Positions 7,552-11,791 of a stretch of DNA of 11,791 bases are shown piece after piece. A program made the position numbers and the translations under genes. Source of the DNA: a bacterium (GTDB taxonomy: Bacteria; Atribacterota; Phoenicimicrobiia; Phoenicimicrobiales; Phoenicimicrobiaceae). Location of the stretch: the NCBI GenBank assembly GCA_018819665.1, contig JAHJOY010000024.1:1-11791 (forward strand), given 5' to 3'. Below the pieces are notes generated by a model that was given only the letters and a program-made list of their open reading frames with translations, was not told the origin of the DNA and searched no databases. Within the stretch, counting starts at the first letter, position 1. The number at the start of each line of letters is the position of its first letter.

Positions 7552-7565
7552 GTCTTTTTATTTCT

Positions 7566-7600
7566 ATTTTACGCGATACGCAATACTCGATACTCGATAC
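7566..7600. repeat. Heptanucleotide tandem array at a gene 3' end
   Basis: Five 7-base units ending in AC: attttac, gcgatac, gcaatac, tcgatac, tcgatac. The array ends four bases from the stop codon of the 138-residue membrane protein (7605-7607), the same placement as the array at the nifS stop. Confidence 0.75.
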
Positions 7601-7604
7601 TAAT

Positions 7605-8021
7605 TTATATAATCTTAATAACCCGGCCTAAGATAAATCCTAATAATATTCCGATAAGAAAAACAGTAGTTAACACTCGGGCATTAGCTACCTGTTTATA
7701 CCCCTTAATTCTAATTAATGTCAAAGTAACCAGATAAGCTACTGCGTTTATAGTAATAAAGAAGGGCCAAACTATTACTTTGGCAACAATCGGCCCTATA
7801 TAGGGAATTGATTGAATGATAAATATGACTTGAGAAAAAACTTGTCTGGCTATCTCCATAAAAATTCCCAATAAGGCTACGATTGCCGTACTCAATATTT
7901 TATCTACCCCTAAATAAGTTAGCGCATAAAAAACCGATATCATTATTAATATGGTTACAGCAATTTCTAAATCTTCCTTAAACTTCGGCTTTTTTATTTT
8001 AGGTTTAAAATCTTTGCTCAC
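7605..8021 (-). CDS. Small multi-pass membrane protein of unknown function
   Basis: I do not recognise a family for this 138-residue protein. It begins with a lysine-rich cytoplasmic tail (MSKDFKPKIKKPKFKEDLE), then has four or five hydrophobic segments (about 19-37, 41-57, 64-90, 91-104 and 116-134) separated by short basic loops, for example RIKGYKQVANAR at 104-115. No catalytic or binding motif stands out. It starts with GTG at 8021, preceded by AAAGGA about 9 nt upstream; no ATG fits this frame better. It follows the 73-residue membrane protein gene after 58 nt in the same orientation, so the two are probably co-transcribed. A heptad repeat array lies directly downstream. Confidence 0.8.
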   Translation of the reverse strand: MSKDFKPKIKKPKFKEDLEIAVTILIMISVFYALTYLGVDKILSTAIVALLGIFMEIARQVFSQVIFIIQSIPYIGPIVAKVIVWPFFITINAVAYLVTLTLIRIKGYKQVANARVLTTVFLIGILLGFILGRVIKII

Positions 8022-8079
8022 TTCTAAAAATCCTTTTAATTTTATATATCAATTTAGATACCGTTTATCTTGTTTTAGA

Positions 8080-8301
8080 TTAGGATTTATCGCTTTCTGT
8101 AGATTGCTCGGCAGCTTCTTCTCTTTTCTCTTCTGCTCTTTCTTTAATAGAACTTATGCCTATTATTATCGCAAATATTCCACCTATCAATAAAATAAAA
8201 GGCACCAAGGCTGCTAAAGCTTTCAGAAATAATAACCACCATTTGATTAATCCTAATACCCCTAAAATTATAGCTGCTATTCCTCCCAAAATAATCCACA
8301 T
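8080..8301 (-). CDS. Small two-helix membrane protein
   Basis: A 73-residue protein with two hydrophobic helices (about 3-24 and 30-51) joined by a short loop, and a charged tail of about 20 residues rich in Glu, Lys and Ser. Glycine-rich helix faces (GGIAAIILGVLG, LLIGGIFAIIIG) suggest helix packing or self-association. Coding is supported by a near-ideal Shine-Dalgarno, AAAGGAGGT about 10 nt before the ATG at 8301. The gene starts only 32 nt after the Asp-box protein stop and lies 58 nt before the next membrane protein gene, so the three likely form one transcript. I cannot assign a function; proteins of this general shape are common hypotheticals. Confidence 0.82.
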   Translation of the reverse strand: MWIILGGIAAIILGVLGLIKWWLLFLKALAALVPFILLIGGIFAIIIGISSIKERAEEKREEAAEQSTESDKS

Positions 8302-8333
8302 TGTTTTTTACCTCCTTTTAGAATAAGAATCTC

Positions 8334-9416
8334 TCAGTCAGTCCAACTCCACACAAAACCCCCTGGTTTATCTTTAAAGCCATTTGCTGCAGAATAAATA
8401 ATTACAGGACCTGTAAAATCAATAGTTAGAGCATTTGAGGACCAAAGAAGTATCATCTTTTTCGGTTCCATCTCTTTCCACGTTTCTCCTCCATCGGTAC
8501 TCTTGAAAATACCTAAATTACTTCCCACATATATAACTTGAGGAACAGCTGGATTAATAACTATAGATTTAACTGAAGGGAATATTCCAGATGTTTTAGA
8601 CTTTAACCCGGTCTTTACCCAATTTTCCCCAGAATCAGAACTTTTAAATAACCCCTTGCTTGTTCCAATATAAATTATATTATGCTTTACAGGGTGTATT
8701 GTAATAAAATGAACATATTCACCTTCTGGTCCTATAGCAAACCAACTTTTCCCCTGATTAGTACTTTTAAAAACACCTTTTTGGCTAGCAGCATAAAGAA
8801 CAAAAGGATTTTTACAATCTATAGCAATACCTTTATTAAAAGAATTACTTAACCCTGTTTTATTACTACCAACCCTATCCCAACTATTACCACCATTTGT
8901 ACTTTTATATATTCCCGTAGATGTGGCTGCATAGATAATTGAAGAATTACTTGGATCTATATTTATTGAGAAAACCTGAGTGTAAAATACTGTACCAGGT
9001 TCAATTCCCTGATTAGATAATTTCCAACTTTTTCCACCATCTATACTCTTATAAATTTCCGCTTTATTTGTTCCCACATAGAGAATCTCTGGATTTGATG
9101 AACAGATAGTTAAAGAAATAACTTGTTTACTCTCAGGAGTATTTAGACCATTATTTATAGCATACCATGTCTGGGCAGCATTAGTAGTTTTAAAAACTCC
9201 TTTTTCATACATTACAACATAAAGAATTTGATTGTTTACAGGGTTAATTACTATTGAAGAAGCATACTTCCCTGAAAGGCCTTTGCTTTTATCAATCCAA
9301 TTGCCAGGAGCAGCCTCCACAAAACATTGATTGCAAATATTATTGACCAACAATATCCCAATAAGAATTAAGCCTAACATAAGAATATAATAATTTAAAT
9401 TAGATTTAATCTTCAT
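8334..9416 (-). CDS. Exported Asp-box (BNR/sortilin-like) beta-propeller protein
   Basis: A 360-residue protein with an N-terminal signal or anchor (hydrophobic about 9-26, possible cleavage near VEA-AP at 36). Six Asp-box motifs of the form FKSTDGGETW are visible at about 75, 122, 170, 216, 257 and 304, spaced 47, 48, 46, 41 and 47 residues. Each follows a strand of the type NP-ILYVGT. This is the pattern of VPS10/sortilin-like and YCF48-like propellers, giving about six or seven blades. The Asp-boxes are structural turns and do not show an enzyme activity; sialidase residues are not evident. The likely role is binding a protein or glycan at the cell surface. The third-last blade is slightly shorter. 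The ATG at 9416 has AAGAGGTGAGG upstream. Two small membrane protein genes follow closely. Confidence 0.9.
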   Translation of the reverse strand: MKIKSNLNYYILMLGLILIGILLVNNICNQCFVEAAPGNWIDKSKGLSGKYASSIVINPVNNQILYVVMYEKGVFKTTNAAQTWYAINNGLNTPESKQVISLTICSSNPEILYVGTNKAEIYKSIDGGKSWKLSNQGIEPGTVFYTQVFSINIDPSNSSIIYAATSTGIYKSTNGGNSWDRVGSNKTGLSNSFNKGIAIDCKNPFVLYAASQKGVFKSTNQGKSWFAIGPEGEYVHFITIHPVKHNIIYIGTSKGLFKSSDSGENWVKTGLKSKTSGIFPSVKSIVINPAVPQVIYVGSNLGIFKSTDGGETWKEMEPKKMILLWSSNALTIDFTGPVIIYSAANGFKDKPGGFVWSWTD

Positions 9417-9585
9417 CTTAGCCTCACCTCTTATTTCTTTCCAAAATAATAAATTTCTTTATTTATTTAATTTACAAAAGTTCCCAGTGTAAACATTATA
9501 AATCTTCTCAAAAGATAATACTGAATTAAAAAATCAATTATAAAATTAAGTGTTAACTTTAAACGATTTATTCAAAAAGAATTGC

Positions 9586-10230
9586 TTATTGTTCCATTTT
9601 TTTAATTAAAGCACTAATGATAGTTTGACCAAATTCTGTTGCGGCTTGGGGACCTTCAGCAGTAATGATATTACCATCTACTTCTACTGCTTTACCCGTA
9701 TAAATTCCCCCTTTTCTCTTTATAGCCTTTACTTCAGAACGAAAAACAGTAGCTTTTTTACCATCTAATATTCCAGCATTAGCCAGAGTAACCGGAGCAA
9801 TACATATGGCGCAAATTAATTTGTCTAAAGAAATTGCTTTTTTTACAATCTCTCTTGCCACAGGATCATTCCAATATTCCGAAGAGCCTATACCGCCAAC
9901 AAAGATAATAACATCAAATTCTTCTACCTTGACCTCACTAATCAGAATATCAGGTTTAGCTGTCCCTCCCAACATTCCCCGAGAAACCTCTAAAGAAGAA
10001 GAAGCCAAGATTACCTCCATTCCTTCTTTAATAAACAACTCTCTGGGTTTAAAGAGTTCCTCATCTCTAAAATTTTGGCTGGCAATTATCATTAATATTT
10101 TCTTTCCTTGAAGTTTAGACATAGTTTCACTTCCACCTCCTTCTAAATTATAAAGAAACAAGAAAAGAAATGATAACAAAACAAGAAAAATAATTATTTT
10201 ATTTCTTTTCCGATAAGTAAAATTAATCAT
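9586..10230 (-). CDS. DJ-1/PfpI family protein with N-terminal membrane anchor
   Basis: From the ATG at 10230 this is a 214-residue protein: a basic start (INFTYRKRNK), one membrane helix (about 11-28), a short Gly-rich linker, then a complete DJ-1/PfpI domain from residue 37. The nucleophile elbow AICIAP carries C143, and E57 in FRDEELF fits the glutamate that tunes this cysteine in DJ-1. Ile follows the Cys where PfpI proteases have His, so it is closer to DJ-1/YajL-like chaperone or deglycase members than to PfpI peptidase. Three starts are possible. GTG at 10269 has no Shine-Dalgarno. ATG at 10230 has AAGGA 10 nt upstream and is preferred. ATG at 10122 has a strong AAGGAGG 13 nt upstream and would give a 178-residue soluble form. 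Substrate unknown. Confidence 0.88.
   Translation of the reverse strand: MINFTYRKRNKIIIFLVLLSFLFLFLYNLEGGGSETMSKLQGKKILMIIASQNFRDEELFKPRELFIKEGMEVILASSSLEVSRGMLGGTAKPDILISEVKVEEFDVIIFVGGIGSSEYWNDPVAREIVKKAISLDKLICAICIAPVTLANAGILDGKKATVFRSEVKAIKRKGGIYTGKAVEVDGNIITAEGPQAATEFGQTIISALIKKMEQ
10136..10142 (-). promoter_or_regulatory. Strong internal ribosome binding site in the DJ-1 gene
   Basis: AAGGAGG on the minus strand, 13 nt before an in-frame ATG at 10122. It lies inside the coding sequence of the Gly-rich linker and is stronger than the AAGGA (10241-10245) that serves the upstream ATG at 10230. Translation from here would give the domain without its membrane helix. Confidence 0.4.
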
Positions 10231-10393
10231 TTCTATCAAATCCTTCTTTTGCAATCCATAACCTTTCACTTTTAATTTGATGATTTAATCTCATAATTTT
10301 ACTCTTTCTTTATAATCTTCTTTTTACTGTTATAATTCGACATTAAGATAAGAAAATCCTCTATTTTTTTATTATTTTAATAACAAATTTTTA

Positions 10394-10684
10394 TCATCCT
10401 CTAATATTGAAAGAATTGAATTCTCTTTTATACTCCTCCCATTTTATATCTATCTTTTCTACAATTGCACTCCCCGGTCCCCGATAGCACCAGTTTATTA
10501 GTTTTTTTACTTTTTCTTCTTCCCCTTCTATGACTACTTCTACTTTACCATCCCAACAATTCTTGATCCATCCCTTTATTTCTAAATTTTGGGCAATGTC
10601 CTGGGTATAATAACGAAAAGATACTCCCTGTACTCTCCCTGAAATTAGAAGATGGGCCCTTACCTTTTTTATATCTTTATCCAT
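10394..10684 (-). CDS. acyP: Acylphosphatase
   Basis: A 96-residue protein of normal family length that hydrolyses carboxyl-phosphate bonds such as those of acetyl phosphate and carbamoyl phosphate in the cytoplasm. The signature GRVQGVSFRYYTQ supplies the phosphate-binding loop with R24. GWIKNCWDGKVEV supplies N42, the residue that orients the attacking water. The conserved GPGSAIVEKIDI segment follows at 69-80. The ATG at 10684 has AAAGGA about 10 nt upstream. It lies 163 nt upstream of the DJ-1 gene in the same orientation and is divergent from the site-2 protease gene, with a repeat-rich interval between them. Confidence 0.95.
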   Translation of the reverse strand: MDKDIKKVRAHLLISGRVQGVSFRYYTQDIAQNLEIKGWIKNCWDGKVEVVIEGEEEKVKKLINWCYRGPGSAIVEKIDIKWEEYKREFNSFNIRG

Positions 10685-10716
10685 ATTGATATTATCCTTT
10701 TATTTTATGCTTTTGC

Positions 10717-10740
10717 GGGTTCGATAAATCGAACCCCTAC
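10717..10740. repeat. Intergenic palindrome ending in CCCCTAC
   Basis: GGGTTCGAT (10717-10725) and ATCGAACCC (10728-10736) form a perfect 9-bp stem over two bases, followed by CTAC. Its tail CCCCTACAC (10734-10742) is the exact inverse of GTGTAGGGG (10769-10777), which starts the next palindrome, so the pair forms a larger inverted structure. Confidence 0.8.
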
Positions 10741-10770
10741 ACCATCACTTGCAATGAAAAAATAATTTGT

Positions 10771-10798
10771 GTAGGGGCGTATTGCAATACGCCCCTAC
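10771..10798. repeat. Perfect 28-bp palindrome
   Basis: A loop-free palindrome: GTAGGGGCGTATTG (10771-10784) followed directly by its exact complement (10785-10798). It carries the GTAGGGGC and GCCCCTAC ends on both sides, whereas the other members show the CCCCTAC end on one side only. Confidence 0.9.
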
Positions 10799-10807
10799 TT
10801 CCTAAAT

Positions 10808-10863
10808 GCTACACGCTCTACGCTAGAATGCGAGATACGATTCACGAGATACGAGATACTACT
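10808..10863. repeat. Heptanucleotide tandem array next to the 28-bp palindrome
   Basis: Eight consecutive 7-base units: gctacac, gctctac, gctagaa, tgcgaga, tacgatt, cacgaga, tacgaga, tactact. The units have diverged but keep the 7-base phase. The array begins 10 nt after the palindrome. Confidence 0.65.
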
Positions 10864-10952
10864 TTATTACTATAACTATTTTACTCCAAAACAAAAAAAT
10901 TAAAAGAACAAATTTATATTTTTAATTTCTCTCACCTTTGAGAGTACACCAC

Positions 10953-10981
10953 TTTATAAATAAGGAAGATTAAGATATAAT
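10953..10981 (+). promoter_or_regulatory. Possible promoter of the site-2 protease gene
   Basis: TTTATA (10953-10958) and TATAAT (10976-10981) are separated by 17 nt on the plus strand. The -10 box is perfect and the -35 box has four matches. It is about 40 nt upstream of the inferred translation start. AT-rich background weakens the case. Confidence 0.35.
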
Positions 10982-11007
10982 AATTTACAAAAAGCAAAAC
11001 GATATAA

Positions 11008-11015
11008 AGAGGTGA
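11008..11015 (+). promoter_or_regulatory. Ribosome binding site of the site-2 protease gene
   Basis: AGAGGTGA on the plus strand, 6 nt before an in-frame ATT at 11022. The in-frame TGA at 11013-11015 lies inside this site, so the coding frame cannot extend further upstream without a frameshift. Confidence 0.5.
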
Positions 11016-11021
11016 AGATTA

Positions 11022-11791
11022 ATTTTACACTTAATTTTATTTCTTCTAACTATAATTTCTTGTTTTTTTGTAGGTGGTATATGGTATGCCCTATTTTTAA
11101 TCACCATTCTACTTGCTCACGAATTAGGCCATTTTTTTGTTAGCAGAAGATACGGGGTAGAAGTTACTCTTCCCTTTTTCATCCCCTTCCCCCTATCTCC
11201 ATTTGGCACTTTGGGGGCAGTTATCAAAATGAAAGGAATTATGCCCAATCGTCAAGCTTTATTTGACATTGGAATAGCCGGTCCTTTTGTAGGTTTAATC
11301 CTCACCATTCCTACCATAATAATTGGACTAAAATTATCAGAAGTGGCAGTAATCTCAGAAATTGAGGGGCCCGTTATGCCTCTGGGAAGTTCCATACTGT
11401 TCTCGCTTATAGAAAAAATAATGTTTGGCCATCTTCCCGAAGGTCAAGATGTACTCTTACATCCCATAGCTTACGCAGGCTGGGTAGGACTTTTTGTAAC
11501 TGCCTTAAACCTTCTTCCTGTTGGACAGTTAGATGGCGGGCACATAATTTATTCCTTATTCGGCAAAAATAGTAAAATTGCTTATTATATAACCTTGGGC
11601 ATTTTAGGCCTTATCTGCATATTTGTTAATCCCGCCTGGACTTTATTATTTATTTTATTACTTATCTTTGGATTTCATCACCCTCCACCATTAGATGATT
11701 ATACCTCCTTAGATAAAAGAAGAAAAATATTAGGAATCTGCGCCTTAATTTTCTGTGTCTTATCTTTTACTCCCGTACCTTTTCAAATATA
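11022..11791 (+). CDS. Site-2 protease family (M50, EGY-like) protein, 3' end cut off
   Basis: An intramembrane zinc metalloprotease, 256 residues visible and open to the window edge. HELGH (residues 33-37 from an ATT at 11022) gives two zinc histidines and the catalytic Glu. NLLPVGQLDGGH (163-174) gives the third ligand, D171. Between them are the family segments PFGTLGAVIKMKG, PNRQALFDIGIAGP and HPIAYAGW, which point to the EGY/bacterial S2P branch. The tail HHPPPLDD...FTPVPF suggests that only a few residues are missing. No ATG, GTG or TTG occurs in frame between the TGA at 11013 and HELGH. AGAGGTGA at 11008-11015 fits initiation at ATT 11022. Alternatively, one extra T in the run 11023-11026 breaks a GTG-started frame (11012) that would read MKINLHLILF. 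Substrate unknown; S2Ps typically cleave anti-sigma factors or membrane regulators. Confidence 0.88.
   Translation, partial: MLHLILFLLTIISCFFVGGIWYALFLITILLAHELGHFFVSRRYGVEVTLPFFIPFPLSPFGTLGAVIKMKGIMPNRQALFDIGIAGPFVGLILTIPTIIIGLKLSEVAVISEIEGPVMPLGSSILFSLIEKIMFGHLPEGQDVLLHPIAYAGWVGLFVTALNLLPVGQLDGGHIIYSLFGKNSKIAYYITLGILGLICIFVNPAWTLLFILLLIFGFHHPPPLDDYTSLDKRRKILGICALIFCVLSFTPVPFQI

Larger units (their letters stand above)
7247..7604. other. Repeat-filled gene-free interval of 358 bases
   Basis: No coding frame is convincing here. Reading left to right it holds the leader and possible promoter of the TPR gene (to about 7337), a stem-loop (7348-7380), two facing 7-base periodic arms (7391-7517), a palindrome ending in CCCCTAC (7529-7551), and a heptad array (7566-7600) that stops 4 nt short of the membrane protein stop codon. 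Confidence 0.7.
10685..11021. other. Divergent repeat-rich interval of 337 bases
   Basis: This stretch between acylphosphatase and the site-2 protease holds two palindromes (10717-10740 and 10771-10798), a heptad array (10808-10863), an AT-rich segment with a possible plus-strand promoter (10953-10981), and a ribosome binding site (11008-11015). I see no coding frame in it. Confidence 0.7.

Noticed and set aside
7951..8193. Plus-strand open frame of 80 codons across two membrane protein genes
   Set aside because: It overlaps both real genes in antisense; its Phe/Ser/Tyr-rich content comes from complementing membrane-protein and Lys/Glu codons.
8334..9416. Asp-box protein as a lipoprotein
   Set aside because: Cysteines follow the hydrophobic segment (C28 and C31), but the preceding residues (NNIC, NQC) do not fit a lipobox.
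9806..10111. Plus-strand open frame of 101 codons inside the DJ-1 gene
   Set aside because: Antisense shadow of the conserved DJ-1 domain.
10231..10269. GTG start at 10269 for the DJ-1 gene
   Set aside because: No Shine-Dalgarno precedes it, and the extra 13 residues add nothing recognisable; the ATG at 10230 has AAGGA at good spacing.
11012..11014. GTG at 11012 as a simple start for the site-2 protease
   Set aside because: Its frame does not run into HELGH without a one-base shift and it overlaps the apparent ribosome binding site, so it is kept only as one alternative.

Overview
This AT-rich window comes from a bacterium whose genes here lie almost entirely on the minus strand. The gene set suggests an anaerobic or low-oxygen lifestyle with a developed cell envelope. 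It includes a NifS/NifU pair of the short scaffold type, a CcdA-thioredoxin pair, a large exported TPR/transglutaminase protein, a membrane-anchored DJ-1/PfpI protein and an EGY-like site-2 protease. The intergenic repeat style reminds me of uncultured lineages such as Atribacterota or Omnitrophota, but that is an impression from memory and not a supported assignment.

Layout from left to right (minus-strand genes are transcribed right to left). Positions 1-40 may hold the first codons of a minus-strand gene that leaves the window. A likely intrinsic terminator at 87-130 closes the next unit: nifS (2254-3432), nifU (1664-2044), ccdA (819-1538) and a membrane-anchored thioredoxin (175-726). Just upstream of nifS is a textbook sigma-70 promoter (TTGACA, 17 nt, TATAAT). 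NifS and NifU make Fe-S clusters. CcdA and the thioredoxin would carry reducing power across the membrane. Next comes a 1233-residue exported protein (3545-7246) combining a lectin-like beta domain, eight TPRs, a DUF3857-like domain and a transglutaminase fold with an intact Cys-His-Asp triad. A probable three-gene unit follows: an exported Asp-box beta-propeller protein (8334-9416) and two small membrane proteins (8080-8301, 7605-8021). After that come a DJ-1/PfpI protein (9586-10230) and acylphosphatase (10394-10684). The only clear plus-strand gene is an M50 site-2 protease (from about 11022) running off the right edge; it has no ATG, GTG or TTG in frame before its HELGH motif.

Two stretches exceed 300 bases without a gene (7247-7604 and 10685-11021). 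Both, together with the shorter nifU-nifS gap (2045-2253), carry the same kind of structure: GC-rich perfect palindromes usually ending in CCCCTAC, next to degenerate tandem arrays with a strict 7-base period. This composite repeat architecture is the least explained structure in the window. I do not see a complete new multi-gene system. The points most worth following are the heptad/palindrome islands, the non-canonical start of the protease, the possible two-start DJ-1 gene and the architecture of the giant TPR protein.
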